64,000 nucleotides of DNA from JAUPKT01 sp964427855 (GTDB lineage Bacteria; Desulfobacterota; Desulfomonilia; Desulfomonilales; Desulfomonilaceae), in the NCBI GenBank assembly GCA_964427855.1, contig CAYRVH010000005.1, positions 1 to 64,000 of the forward strand, given 5' to 3'. The translations under genes were made by a program, and so were the position numbers. Positions 35,600-44,422 of the stretch are shown piece after piece. Positions within the stretch are counted from its first letter, which is position 1. Every line of letters starts with the position of its first letter. A model generated the notes under the pieces. That model was not told the DNA's origin, ran no database searches, and worked only from the letters and a program-made list of their open reading frames with translations.

Positions 35600-36637
35600 T
35601 TAGAATGTCCCGACTGCCCGTTTCGAGGACAATACCAACGCGGCGGTCACGTATGAGATGTCAGCTCGGGGATAAATTCTTTTGCAGCGAGGACAAAAAT
35701 ATACCTTCTCCCGGGCGAGATACATAAAACCCCCGATCCCCGTCAATATGGCGCCTACCACAAAAGAAAGACTGCCGAAGAAAAAAAAGACGAGACGAGA
35801 CAACGAGGGGCCCTCAAAATAATTCAGCGTGGCGCAGCAAAAAAAGGCGATAAAGAAACATACCGACGCGGCGAAAATTGCGTGAAGACTCCGTGTCCGA
35901 TCATAGATGTCCCTCAACGCAGGGGCTACGGTGCTCTGGCAGCTTTCGCATCGCAATGAGGGAGAGTGACTGATGCGACGATGTTGCTCCTGCGCCGCAG
36001 CGTGGGTTGAAGGGTTGCGCTTTCTGACCTGGGCGAGCTTCTTCGCCTCGAGTCTCGCTTGGGTCTCCGGCGAAATCGTGTTGGGAGGCGCGAAAGCTTC
36101 GCGTCGAATGGTATCTTCGGCGGGGGCTGTGGCCGGTGCAGAGGAGCCTGAGTCCGTTGCCTCAACTTGAGCCGCCGCAGCTCGTTGATCTTCAATCTTG
36201 GATGGGAGGCGCGTCTGCACGGAGGAACAGGGTTCTGTCACAACTGTGGGGGGTGGCTTTAGGGGTTGCGTCTCAACAGACCCTGTTTTTTGAAGAGCCC
36301 GTTCCATCGCCTCCTGCACCGACGTAGAACAGTTGGGACAAATGTCGAACATCACGCCAAAAGATTGAAGACACGCAGGACAAATAAAACTTGACTCGAC
36401 AGAGTCCTCTTTCGCGGCGATGTCTGTCGATGCCAAGCCACTTTGTGCGATTCCCTCGCCAGCGTCAGATTTCTCCTTCTGTCTTTCCAGGACGTTGGCT
36501 TTTCGAGCCTCGAAAATACTCGGATTCAACCCGTATTTTGCAGCAACCTCGTCATCTGTCATGCCAGAACGAAGATCTGCAAGGAGCTCGTGAAGAGGAA
36601 ACGGGGCTGGCTCTAATTTTTCTATGCAGGTTGTCAC
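35600..36637 (-). CDS. zinc-ribbon membrane protein of unknown function
   Basis: 345 residues, not recognised. The N-terminus (HELLADLRSGMTDDEVAAKYGLNPSIFEARKANVLE) looks like a small helix-turn-helix. Residues ~86-106 carry a zinc-ribbon pair (CPACLQSFGVMFDICPNC). A long Pro/Ala/Ser/Thr-rich linker follows, then CESC at about 235, two membrane segments (ASVCFFIAFFCCATLNYF and LVFFFFGSLSFVVGAILTGIGGFMYL) and a final CPRC. So two potential C4 zinc sites flank a disordered linker and a membrane hairpin. A DNA- or protein-sensing role at the membrane is possible but unproven. It lies 59 bases upstream of the hydrolase on the same strand. Confidence 0.6.
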   Translation of the reverse strand: MTTCIEKLEPAPFPLHELLADLRSGMTDDEVAAKYGLNPSIFEARKANVLERQKEKSDAGEGIAQSGLASTDIAAKEDSVESSFICPACLQSFGVMFDICPNCSTSVQEAMERALQKTGSVETQPLKPPPTVVTEPCSSVQTRLPSKIEDQRAAAAQVEATDSGSSAPATAPAEDTIRREAFAPPNTISPETQARLEAKKLAQVRKRNPSTHAAAQEQHRRISHSPSLRCESCQSTVAPALRDIYDRTRSLHAIFAASVCFFIAFFCCATLNYFEGPSLSRLVFFFFGSLSFVVGAILTGIGGFMYLAREKVYFCPRCKRIYPRADISYVTAALVLSSKRAVGTF

Positions 36638-37041
36638 TCTATGCCTTCACATTACAGCCGTTGCACCACGCTCGTTCTTATATCAAAAAAAAACGAAAAC
36701 TACAAGAATAAATGTAAATTAGATGTACTTGTTAAAGTAGATGGCGACGCGCCCGACGGCATGTTGGCCGCTCAATCTCCCATGCGTATATTTATGTTGA
36801 GGCTATGATCGGGTCTGCTCGTAAGACGCCTCAGCACGCTCATGAAACGGTGGAGATACTGCGCAACGAACCCCGCATTCCATAGTTGCAAACGCGCAGC
36901 ATTTCTGACTAGAGTGGTTGAAGACAGCGCCTTTTGGCGATCAAAAGGCCTGAATCCCGGTAAAAAACGAGTGCAACGCACGGAGTGAGCGCTTGTGGAT
37001 GTGAGGCGCAAGAAGCCGAAAGCCTCAAAGAATGAGGTGCC
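36638..37041. other. divergent intergenic region without a recognised gene
   Basis: 404 bases between the zinc-ribbon protein (minus) and a secreted protein (plus). The first 90 bases are AT-rich with a run of nine A (from about 36684), suitable for promoters in either direction, but no convincing -35/-10 pair was fixed. The rest shows no conserved ORF. Confidence 0.5.
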
Positions 37042-37479
37042 ATGAGTCGTAGGCCCAGTCGATATACCTTGCCGCATAGGCTGGCGCTGATCATGTGGTG
37101 CCTGAGCCCTTTTATCACTGGGGTATGGGATGTAGGGGCGTCATCGGAGAACACAAATATTTGTCGCCCAGTGCTGGAGCCAATACCTCTCATTCATTTA
37201 GGGGAAGCGGGGCAATTTCGATGGAGCTGCACAGGCGGCGCTTATCAAGGAGAAGGATATTATATCGTGTTTGTGAGGCCCATAGGCACTTATGTACTCC
37301 TGAAAGTTCCTCGGGGCAGAAATTCTTTCGAATTTGCGCCTGATATGGAGGGACAATGGCGCTGCATTGTGATAAATACCGATCCTAACAGGTCGCTGCC
37401 GGATTTGGAATCCGAGCCGATGTTCTTTGAGGTGGTCAAACCGCTGCCCTCGCACGAACCTCTTGGCAAATCCCCATAA
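37042..37479 (+). CDS. small secreted hypothetical protein
   Basis: 145 residues. The N-terminus MSRRPSRYTLPHRLALIMWCLSPFITGVWDVGAS is a basic region followed by a hydrophobic stretch, typical of a signal peptide. The mature part reads as an immunoglobulin-like or beta-sandwich domain: GEAGQFRWSCTGGAYQGEGYYIVFVRPIG...GRNSFEFAPDMEGQWRCIV, with two cysteines that could form a disulfide. The family is not recognised. GAGGTG stands just before the ATG. It ends 96 bases before htrA on the same strand, so it may be a periplasmic partner or substrate of that protease. Confidence 0.65.
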   Translation: MSRRPSRYTLPHRLALIMWCLSPFITGVWDVGASSENTNICRPVLEPIPLIHLGEAGQFRWSCTGGAYQGEGYYIVFVRPIGTYVLLKVPRGRNSFEFAPDMEGQWRCIVINTDPNRSLPDLESEPMFFEVVKPLPSHEPLGKSP

Positions 37480-37575
37480 GGGCGCCTCTATTTTTCGGTG
37501 GTTCCGAAAGAACTAAATGGTCTCATATGGGTCAGTATGATGTATGATTCTGATCAACAACAAGGAGAAAAATCT

Positions 37576-39042
37576 ATGACAAAAGGTTTTTCGAGGTCAG
37601 GCGCCGCCCTGGCAATAGTCTTCACATTTCTCTGTTCATATGCATTTACCGGACGGCCGGCCTACGCACAGGCGCCGCCGGCTCTTAAGCAGCTCGACGA
37701 GGCATTCGTGCAGGTGGCTGAGAAAGTCACTCCCTCGGTGGTCAATATCAGTTCCACAAGAAAGGAAGGAGAGGCGCCGGGCATATCCGAGCTCGACCCG
37801 TTTTTCAAAAATCATCCTTTTAAGGAGTTCTTTGGCGACGACTGGATGAAAAAGTTCAAGAAGGGGCCGGGTCATGGCGGTCCTATGATGAGACCCACTG
37901 CGATGGGCTCGGGGGTGATCGTCTCCGCGGATGGGTTGATCCTCACTAATGCGCATGTGGTCAAAGATGCTCACGAAATAAAGGTGAATTTGTCAGACAA
38001 ACGCTCCTATGACGCCAAGGTGGTGGGGGCCGATCCGGAAAGCGATATAGCGGTCATCAAGATAAATGCGACAGGCCTGCCTGCGGCTCAGTTGGGCGAT
38101 TCGTCAAAACTGCGCGTCGGCGAAATCGTGTTTGCCATAGGAAACCCATTCGGACTGAATCGCACCGTGACGTCGGGGATCGTGAGCGCCACGGGCAGGA
38201 CAAACATGGGATTGATCGACTATGAAGATTTCATCCAAACGGACGCAGCCATAAATCCCGGCAATTCAGGCGGCCCGCTGGTGAACATCAATGGAGAAGT
38301 CATAGGGATCAACACCGCGATAGCCTCCCGCAGCGGGGGCTACCAGGGCGTAGGGTTTGCCATTCCCTCGAATTCGGCGAAGCTCATCATGGATGACCTG
38401 ATCCACGAGGGGAAGGTACGGCGAGGCCTCCTGGGGGTGAATATTCAAGACCTCAACGAACCGTTGGCAAAATCCTTTGGAAGATCCACTGCAGAAGGCG
38501 CTCTTGTGGCCCAAGTCATTGAGGGAAGCCCCGCAGAGAAAGCCGGGATCAAATCGGGCGACATCTTGATCAAATTCAACGGCGAATCCATAAAGGGCGC
38601 GGCGCACTTGAAGAACCTAGTCGGGAGAGAAAAGCCCGGATCCACGGCGACATTAACTGTGTATAGAGACAAAAAAACATTCGATGTCTCCGTAAAAATA
38701 GGAGAAAAAACAGCCAAGGCTGCGTCGCCGGGTTTGCCAGCCGGTGAGGCGAGCACTTCCAACGAGCTCGGCGTCGAGGTCGAGCCGGTTCCCAAGGCAT
38801 TGGCCGAGAAATATGGATTGAAAGAGAGTGAAGGTATTCGCGTCAAAGACCTGTCGGATGACGGAGCCGGCAGCAGGATGGGGTTGAGACCTGGCGACAT
38901 TATCCTTGAGGTTGATGGCTCCAAAGTGACTGACACTGCGTCCTTTAACAAGGCAATTGCGAACGCAAAGAAAAATCAGGTCATCCGGTTGAAAGTCCAA
39001 CGTGGTGAACAAAAAATATTCGTTGCCGGCCCCGTGGGCTGA
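37576..39042 (+). CDS. degP: periplasmic serine endoprotease DegP/HtrA (Do family)
   Basis: 488 residues. A signal peptide (ending RPAYA|Q) precedes a trypsin-like domain with catalytic His127 (TNAHVV), Asp157 (ESDIAVIKI) and Ser231 (GNSGGPL), then two PDZ domains (from about GLLGVNIQDL and LGVEVEPVPKAL) with GIKSGDILIKFNG and GLRPGDIILEVDG. This is the standard Do architecture; it degrades or refolds misfolded envelope proteins. AAGGAG lies 8 bases before ATG 37576; the earlier start at 37498 would put the signal peptide inside the chain. A strong intrinsic terminator follows the gene. Confidence 0.96.
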   Translation: MTKGFSRSGAALAIVFTFLCSYAFTGRPAYAQAPPALKQLDEAFVQVAEKVTPSVVNISSTRKEGEAPGISELDPFFKNHPFKEFFGDDWMKKFKKGPGHGGPMMRPTAMGSGVIVSADGLILTNAHVVKDAHEIKVNLSDKRSYDAKVVGADPESDIAVIKINATGLPAAQLGDSSKLRVGEIVFAIGNPFGLNRTVTSGIVSATGRTNMGLIDYEDFIQTDAAINPGNSGGPLVNINGEVIGINTAIASRSGGYQGVGFAIPSNSAKLIMDDLIHEGKVRRGLLGVNIQDLNEPLAKSFGRSTAEGALVAQVIEGSPAEKAGIKSGDILIKFNGESIKGAAHLKNLVGREKPGSTATLTVYRDKKTFDVSVKIGEKTAKAASPGLPAGEASTSNELGVEVEPVPKALAEKYGLKESEGIRVKDLSDDGAGSRMGLRPGDIILEVDGSKVTDTASFNKAIANAKKNQVIRLKVQRGEQKIFVAGPVG

Positions 39043-39091
39043 AAACAAGCCGCAGTAGTACACCTGCCAGGATCATCTCGAGATACAAGAC

Positions 39092-39122
39092 AAAAAAGGC
39101 GTCCAAAGAGGACGCCTTTTTT
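39092..39122. terminator. bidirectional rho-independent terminator
   Basis: A6-GGCGTCC-AAAGA-GGACGCC-T6: a perfect 7-bp GC-rich stem (39098-39104 / 39110-39116) with a 5-base loop, extended by A/T pairs. It lies 50 bases after degP and has U-tracts in both directions. Confidence 0.95.
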
Positions 39123-39130
39123 ATCGGGAC

Positions 39131-39286
39131 TTGACAAAGCAAAACGATGGGTTTAAGAACAGCACGGTCTAGAGGCAGGCCGAACACCGTCTGCCGAATT
39201 CATTGAAGCAACTATGAAACGATGGGGGATGAATCACTGCAGCCAACCCCTCATGAGTTTGTTTTCAGATAAGGCATTTATACAAT
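39131..39286 (+). promoter_or_regulatory. two candidate promoters in the 39123-39424 intergenic region
   Basis: TTGACA (39131-39136), 17 bases, TAAGAA (39154-39159); and TTGTTT (39259-39264), 16 bases, TACAAT (39281-39286). Both read toward the small Cys-rich gene and ilvE. Consensus matching only; no other feature is seen in this 300-base stretch. Confidence 0.35.
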
Positions 39287-39424
39287 ATTCGATGCGGAGC
39301 CTGCTGTTGATACGGGCTGAAACGCCCATCATGTTTTTGTGATGTGCATTTGTTGTACGTGAATGCCACCGTTCGATTGTGAGCGGCAGACCTTTGTGTG
39401 GAGTAGGAGGCTTTCGGGAACCTG

Positions 39425-39643
39425 ATGGGAGGTTGTGTCAACAAAATGGAACCTTATCCTGTATTGGTCAAGGGGAACAGGGAGTCGGACAGGCCCTACC
39501 GGAGGGTGGATTGCGACCACTATGGCGATTGTCTGGACACGGCGCTCAAATGTCGCTGGTCAGATTTTTCCTGTACAGAATGCGGCGCCTACACGAGGAC
39601 GAGGTTCATTGAACAAGCGACCGGCTTAGAAGACTATTGGTAA
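39425..39643 (+). CDS. small cysteine-rich protein (72 aa)
   Basis: The product carries CxxxxxC (VDCDHYGDC) and a later C-x6-C with CxxC (CRWSDFSCTEC), seven Cys in all with the N-terminal one. This looks like a small metal-binding domain of a type seen in other deltaproteobacterial genomes, usually as orphan genes. The reading MEPYPVLVKGNRESDRPYRRVDC suggests the true start may be ATG 39446 with GGGAGG 13 bases before it; 39425 has only GGGAA. The function is unknown. It lies between the degP terminator and ilvE on the same strand. Confidence 0.55.
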   Translation: MGGCVNKMEPYPVLVKGNRESDRPYRRVDCDHYGDCLDTALKCRWSDFSCTECGAYTRTRFIEQATGLEDYW

Positions 39644-39817
39644 AATACGCCGACCTACAGGTCAAGAAACGAACTTGATCACTGCCTCGAGCTTTTCCTC
39701 AACGGCTGATCAAAGAAAGAGACCGAGAGTCCATTTGAAAAGGTTTTCATCAGTGCAGCGCCCCGTGAACGCCGTGGCGAGGCACACGACTCGTCGCGTC
39801 ATTTTTTAGGAGGATGT

Positions 39818-40888
39818 ATGGCCAGTGTGCCGAGAAATAGGGCTGACGCCCCCCACTATGAAGAGGACAAGCTTGGATTTGGGGACATCTTTACTGACCG
39901 TATGCTCACCATACGCTACGCAGTGCGCGAGGGCGGTTGGCAGGAACCCCTTATTGGATGGCGTGAGAACCTCACGCTGCATCCTGGAAGCATGGTGCTC
40001 CATTACGGTCAGCAGGTATTTGAGGGCTTGAAGGCATTTGCAGGACCAGATGAGCGTGACATTTTGCTATTCCGGCCTGACATGAATATAGCGCGATTCA
40101 ATCGGTCGTGTGAACGGCTGTGCATTCCCACCATCGATCCTCAACTCTTCATGGACCAAATGAGTGAACTGCTTCGGCTGGAGCGAGACTGGATACCACG
40201 GTCGCCCGGTACGTCGCTGTATATTCGCCCGACAGTCATAGCCACCGATGAACATCTCGGCGTCAGACCGTCCCACACCTATCTTTTTTTCATCATCTTG
40301 TCGCCGGTGGGGGCCTACTATCCCGAGGGGTTTGAACCAGTGAAAATCATGGTGACAGACGCCTATGTGCGCGCATGCAGGGGGGGGCTTGGCGAGGCAA
40401 AGACCGGCGCGAACTACGCTGCGTCACTGAAAGCGGCCGAAGACGCCCATGCGCTTGGGTTCACTCAGGTGCTTTGGTTGAACGCAGTGGACCGATCTAC
40501 CATCGAGGAAGTTGGCACAATGAACATCTTCTTCCGCATCGATGACGAAATTGTCACGCCAGCCCTTGAAGGAACCATACTCCCCGGCGTCACCCGGGAC
40601 TCCGTCATCAAACTTGCAAAAGAGATGGGTTTGAGGGTCGCCGAAAGAGCCATCACCATTCAGGAGGTAATCGAGGCCGCGGGGAACGGGAGACTCAAAG
40701 AAATGTTCGGCTCGGGAACTGCTGCCGTTATATCGCCGGTCAGTCATCTGCATTACCAAGGCAAAGAATACGTCGTAGGCGACGGCACAACCGGCCCTGT
40801 TGCGGCTGAGTTATTCGACCGAATCACCGGCATGCAGACCGGGATGAAACCTGATCCGTTCGGATGGGTGGTTAACGTAGGTCGCTAG
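39818..40888 (+). CDS. ilvE: branched-chain amino acid aminotransferase (class IV)
   Basis: 356 residues, BCAT-like long form. The PLP lysine is Lys195 in GEAKTGANYAASL; other blocks are LHYGQQVFEGLKAF, RFNRSCERLCIP, EVGTMNIFF and TLEGTILPGVTRDSVI-like EGTILPGVTRDSVIKLA, ending with SGTAAVISPV. It interconverts Leu/Ile/Val and their 2-oxo acids. AGGAGG lies 5 bases upstream of the start. It could feed branched 2-oxo acids into catabolism, compare the leucine-pathway-like operon at 47.5-56 kb. Its 3' end overlaps the convergent O-antigen ligase gene by 17 bases. Confidence 0.94.
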   Translation: MASVPRNRADAPHYEEDKLGFGDIFTDRMLTIRYAVREGGWQEPLIGWRENLTLHPGSMVLHYGQQVFEGLKAFAGPDERDILLFRPDMNIARFNRSCERLCIPTIDPQLFMDQMSELLRLERDWIPRSPGTSLYIRPTVIATDEHLGVRPSHTYLFFIILSPVGAYYPEGFEPVKIMVTDAYVRACRGGLGEAKTGANYAASLKAAEDAHALGFTQVLWLNAVDRSTIEEVGTMNIFFRIDDEIVTPALEGTILPGVTRDSVIKLAKEMGLRVAERAITIQEVIEAAGNGRLKEMFGSGTAAVISPVSHLHYQGKEYVVGDGTTGPVAAELFDRITGMQTGMKPDPFGWVVNVGR

Positions 40889-42167
40889 CTGCCTCGCGCG
40901 TTGGTATCATACCCAGCAGTACGTGAAAAAACCAGCTTATATGAGGGTGTAGCAGCGCGTCTAGCACAAGAAAATGGAGCATCCCAGCGGTCAATGCAAA
41001 CAAAATGGCGAATGGGGGGATGCAATCATTACGAACCGGCGCCCTGGATGCCCTTACGAGGTTTGAGAACAGCCATCCCACGCAGGCAAGGTACAAAACG
41101 ATAAATGGAATGCCTACATCTACCATTAAATTCAGGAAAGTATTTTCCGATGTCACGAGCTGGTGAACGAAATCCGCGAACATCTCCTTGGTAACATAAG
41201 GATACCTCAGCTCATAATCCGCAAGATAAGAGTCCCTTGGCGCCCTAAATCCAATGCCCAGCCATGGATGTTTGAGCGCGACGTGGAACGAAAAGGGAAA
41301 GTTTTCGGTGCGGTAATGGTCGTATTCTGGGACTAAACCTCTTTTCACTTCAGGGAGGTGAGAGAAAAATATCGCCAGCGCTATCATGATCGGAAAGAGG
41401 GCGATCAAAAGGTACCTGAATCTCACGACGCGATAGGCCCCGGCAATGAGCCCAAGGATAATCGGTATCAATGCTGCGGAGCGTAGATTGCTGAGAAGGA
41501 AGATAGAGTACGAGAGAACCAGTAGGAATAGCCCGACGGCTACGGGTACAGTCCGCCGCATCATGATGAGCGCTGCGGGCGCGAATAAGAGCAAAAGCAT
41601 CCGAGATGCGATAGGATGCGGATTCACATCGAGGTACGNNNNNNNNNNNNNNATATCACCGGCATGGTAGTATCCGAATAGGCCAGCCAGTCCAATGAGA
41701 AAGAGAAGCGCGGCACAAAACCCCACGAAAAACCATTGCCTGCCGGGGGAGCGCAAGATGATCCTGGCGCACCAAAATCCCCCTAAGCCGGAAGTGATCA
41801 CGACAAATCCGCGCAGGGACGACGATTGCCACGTCTCGCTCATAAAGCCGCTCAATATGATCAACGCGGCAAGGATGCCCGAAACGACTATTTCCCACCT
41901 TGTCCATAACGCGGACGATCGTTTTCCTAAAAAAATGGCGGCCGCAAGGCTCAGGCCTGCCAGGAAACCTGGGAACAGCTTAGCCCTCTCGCCGGGGATC
42001 GGCGTGACATCCGGAAAGAGAAGCGCTGCCTGAAATGACGTGAAAAGGAAAAGGCCGAAGGCTATTCCCTCGCCCAATGTCTCGGGCCTCGCACATCCCC
42101 ACTTCCATTGAACACTCTGAGTAACAGTACTCCCCGCAGAATTAAAACCATTTGCAAAAAGGCCCAT
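40872..42167 (-). CDS. O-antigen ligase family protein (WaaL/Wzy_C-like), with a short gap
   Basis: 431 residues as assembled, polytopic with about 10-12 membrane segments. The large periplasmic loop contains the family-type WLGIGFRAPRDSYLADYELRYP and TSENTFLNLMVDVGIPF. Such proteins join O-antigen to lipid A-core or polymerise polysaccharides on the periplasmic face. A 14-base N run (41639-41652) falls in a loop (HAGD...YLDVNPHP) and the frame is preserved across it at the stated gap length. GAGGAGG stands about 13 bases before the start. With waaA it supports an LPS-type envelope. It stands alone, away from any O-antigen cluster. Confidence 0.85.
   Translation of the reverse strand: MGLFANGFNSAGSTVTQSVQWKWGCARPETLGEGIAFGLFLFTSFQAALLFPDVTPIPGERAKLFPGFLAGLSLAAAIFLGKRSSALWTRWEIVVSGILAALIILSGFMSETWQSSSLRGFVVITSGLGGFWCARIILRSPGRQWFFVGFCAALLFLIGLAGLFGYYHAGDXXXXXXYLDVNPHPIASRMLLLLFAPAALIMMRRTVPVAVGLFLLVLSYSIFLLSNLRSAALIPIILGLIAGAYRVVRFRYLLIALFPIMIALAIFFSHLPEVKRGLVPEYDHYRTENFPFSFHVALKHPWLGIGFRAPRDSYLADYELRYPYVTKEMFADFVHQLVTSENTFLNLMVDVGIPFIVLYLACVGWLFSNLVRASRAPVRNDCIPPFAILFALTAGMLHFLVLDALLHPHISWFFHVLLGMIPTREAASDLR
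41639..41652. other. assembly gap (14 N) inside the O-antigen ligase gene
   Basis: Fourteen unknown bases; the flanking codons remain in the same frame. The affected residues lie in a predicted extramembrane loop. Confidence 0.95.
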
Positions 42168-42218
42168 TTGCCAGCGACTCCCTCCTCATTGATTGCTGCA
42201 CATCGCATGGCCGCATGT

Positions 42219-42716
42219 TCATAGGATGACAACATTCACAAATTGGGGGCCATGGACGCCGGTGGTGAGCGTCAACTCAATGTCCGCGGTTCGGCTCGGA
42301 CCGGTGATAAACGTGATGTTTGTGGGTATTTCCGGCCCGAGCCGATCGAAAAAGGCGCCCAGGTCCGCAACTATATTTTCTCGGCCGACTATGACCACGT
42401 GTCGCGCAGGGAGAACGCTTGCCTGCAGCGACCGACCTTCTTTGCTCCAACAGACGATGCTGCCTGTCTCCGCAATCGCCGCGGCGGCTTCTTCGACGGT
42501 CACTGTCGCCTCGTGGTAATCTGACGTCAAGAGGGATTCAGGGAGCTCAAGGTCCCTTTCTCTCGGGGTCAACCTAGGCGCGTAAATCTTATCGAACTCA
42601 CCCACTAATTTCTCGATGGTCTTGGCCGCCTCATTCAATGAGGCCACCTCAGTCACGGCAGCGTCCACCTTGCGAGCGTTTTCGCAAAACAGTGCAACGA
42701 CGTCATCCGAATCCAT
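42219..42716 (-). CDS. lutC: LutC/YkgG-type LUD domain protein
   Basis: 165 residues, a short LUD (DUF162) domain: VEEAAAAIAETGSIVCWSKEGR, HVVIVGRENIV, and the family end ITGPSRTADIELTLTTGVHGPQFVNVVIL. In Bacillus LutC acts with LutA and LutB in L-lactate oxidation. Here it follows lutB after a 118-base gap on the same strand. The electron donor in this organism is unknown; LUD proteins in anaerobes may use lactate or other hydroxy acids. Confidence 0.88.
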   Translation of the reverse strand: MDSDDVVALFCENARKVDAAVTEVASLNEAAKTIEKLVGEFDKIYAPRLTPRERDLELPESLLTSDYHEATVTVEEAAAAIAETGSIVCWSKEGRSLQASVLPARHVVIVGRENIVADLGAFFDRLGPEIPTNITFITGPSRTADIELTLTTGVHGPQFVNVVIL

Positions 42717-42834
42717 GGCTATTCTCTCTTATCGCGGACATGTCAATGATACCCAGCCCACGCGGCGCTAATCTTTCAGCGGAGCCGAGCTTTTCCGCCG
42801 ACGCCTTTCTTGCCTTTTGCCCATGTCCAAAGCT

Positions 42835-44220
42835 TCAGTAGATTCCCTTTTCCCTCACAATTGAATGTCTTCTCAGCGTGGGCAAGCGATCCAACCGGCT
42901 TTCCTTTGCGACAGACGCCAACACGGGCCACAGATACGCCAGCGCTTTCCGAGCCAGACGATAGCGAGTTGAACTTTGGATCGTCAATCCTATCCCTTTT
43001 ATAGAAGCTGATTCCGTGAGGGGGGTAAAGCCCTTTTCGATTCTCATCTGACGAAGTACGCTGATCATCTCTTTCAAGGGAACTCTGACCGGACAGGCTT
43101 CGGAACAGGCGCCGCATAGCGTGCACGCGTCCAGGATGCTGTGAAAATGCTGCATCCCCTTGAGCAGGACAGTTAATATTATGCCCATGGGGCCCGAATA
43201 CACGGATCCGTAGGCGTGGCCCCCAACCGTGGCATACACGGGGCATACGTTCAAACACGCGCTGCATCGTATGCACTTCAAAATACTCTTAAAATCTCCT
43301 TCTGCGATCCGGGTTCTCCCGTTGTCCAATAAAACGATATGAAGCTCTCTTGGGCCGGTCGCGTCTCCTGCCTTTCTCGTTCCGGTTATGACTGACACAT
43401 AGCTCGACAAAGGCTGCCCTGTTGCGCTGCGGGGCAGCAAATTGGCCAGCAAAGGGACGTTTGAGATTGACGGCAGTATCTTCTCTATGGATAAGACCGC
43501 CACATGCAACGGAGGCAGCGTCGTCACCATTCTGCCGTTTCCCTCATTCGTAAAGAGCATCAAGCTGCCCGTATCGGCTATGGCAAAATTGGCCCCCGTT
43601 ATTCCCACATGGGCCGCGAGAAAGACCTCGCGCAGTTTTTCTCGAGCTATACGCGTGAGGCGTTCGGGATCATCGCAAAAGGGGACGCCCAATTTCTCTT
43701 CGAATAAGCGTCCCACCTGGCTTCGAGTCTTATGTATTGCGGGGCCAAGAATGTGGGAAGGCATCTCTCCCGCCAACTGGATGATATACTCACCCAAATC
43801 GGTCTCCACCACCTTGATGCCACGATCTGCCATGTATTGGTTGAGGCCGATCTCTTCCGTGATCATAGACTTGGCCTTGACCACGCGAGAGGCCTGCCGG
43901 TCTTTCAAGATGTGATACACTGCTGAGCACGCCTGCGCACTGGTCTCAGCCCGATGAACAACCGCGCCCGCGCGCGTGGCGCTCACTGCAAAGGCGTCCA
44001 CTAGCTCAGAAATGTGGTCAACCGTGTAAGAGCGAATCTCTGAGGCCTTTTCCCTCCAAGTTTCCCACGGCATGCGCTCAAGCGCTTGGCTCCTTTTGAG
44101 TCCCAAGTGATCCGTAGCCTTCCGTACGGCCTGGCGCAGGACCGCATCTTTCATGCATGCCTGTGCAGCCTTCCGAAAGGAGAAGGGAGAGATGCTTTCG
44201 AAGCGTTCATGAGCGTTCAT
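42835..44220 (-). CDS. lutB: LutB-type iron-sulfur LUD protein
   Basis: 461 residues, full length for LutB. The LUD domain includes EEIGLNQYMADRGIKVVETDLGEYIIQLAGEMPSHILGPAIH and GITGANFAIADTGSLMLFTNEGNGRM. Two [4Fe-4S] sets lie at about residues 310-375 (CIRCSACLNVCPVY and CTLCGACSEACPV). The C-terminal tail is the usual LutB extension. LutABC oxidises L-lactate to pyruvate independent of LldD. No lutA (CCG-domain protein) is visible within the window on either side, so this is a two-gene version or lutA lies elsewhere. AAAGG lies 8 bases before ATG 44220. Confidence 0.93.
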   Translation of the reverse strand: MNAHERFESISPFSFRKAAQACMKDAVLRQAVRKATDHLGLKRSQALERMPWETWREKASEIRSYTVDHISELVDAFAVSATRAGAVVHRAETSAQACSAVYHILKDRQASRVVKAKSMITEEIGLNQYMADRGIKVVETDLGEYIIQLAGEMPSHILGPAIHKTRSQVGRLFEEKLGVPFCDDPERLTRIAREKLREVFLAAHVGITGANFAIADTGSLMLFTNEGNGRMVTTLPPLHVAVLSIEKILPSISNVPLLANLLPRSATGQPLSSYVSVITGTRKAGDATGPRELHIVLLDNGRTRIAEGDFKSILKCIRCSACLNVCPVYATVGGHAYGSVYSGPMGIILTVLLKGMQHFHSILDACTLCGACSEACPVRVPLKEMISVLRQMRIEKGFTPLTESASIKGIGLTIQSSTRYRLARKALAYLWPVLASVAKESRLDRLPTLRRHSIVREKGIY

Positions 44221-44422
44221 GTCACGCGCCTTTCAATGGACGACATAGCGCCATCGTTATAATCTTTTTGATCAGCTCTGTCGAGTCGTCGTTTATGGTG
44301 GGTTAAATAACATTCTATTATTACTGGGGTTATGCTTTTTGCTAATTGTCTTGACGCTGCAGCGTTATTTGTGTATTGACATGAATGTCCTTGCGTTACG
44401 CTTTTTTTACTTGATAAAGGGT

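Noticed and set aside
36772..37077. Minus-strand 101-codon ORF in the divergent region before the small secreted protein
   Set aside because: Lies over the start of the plus-strand gene with a signal peptide; composition not convincing.
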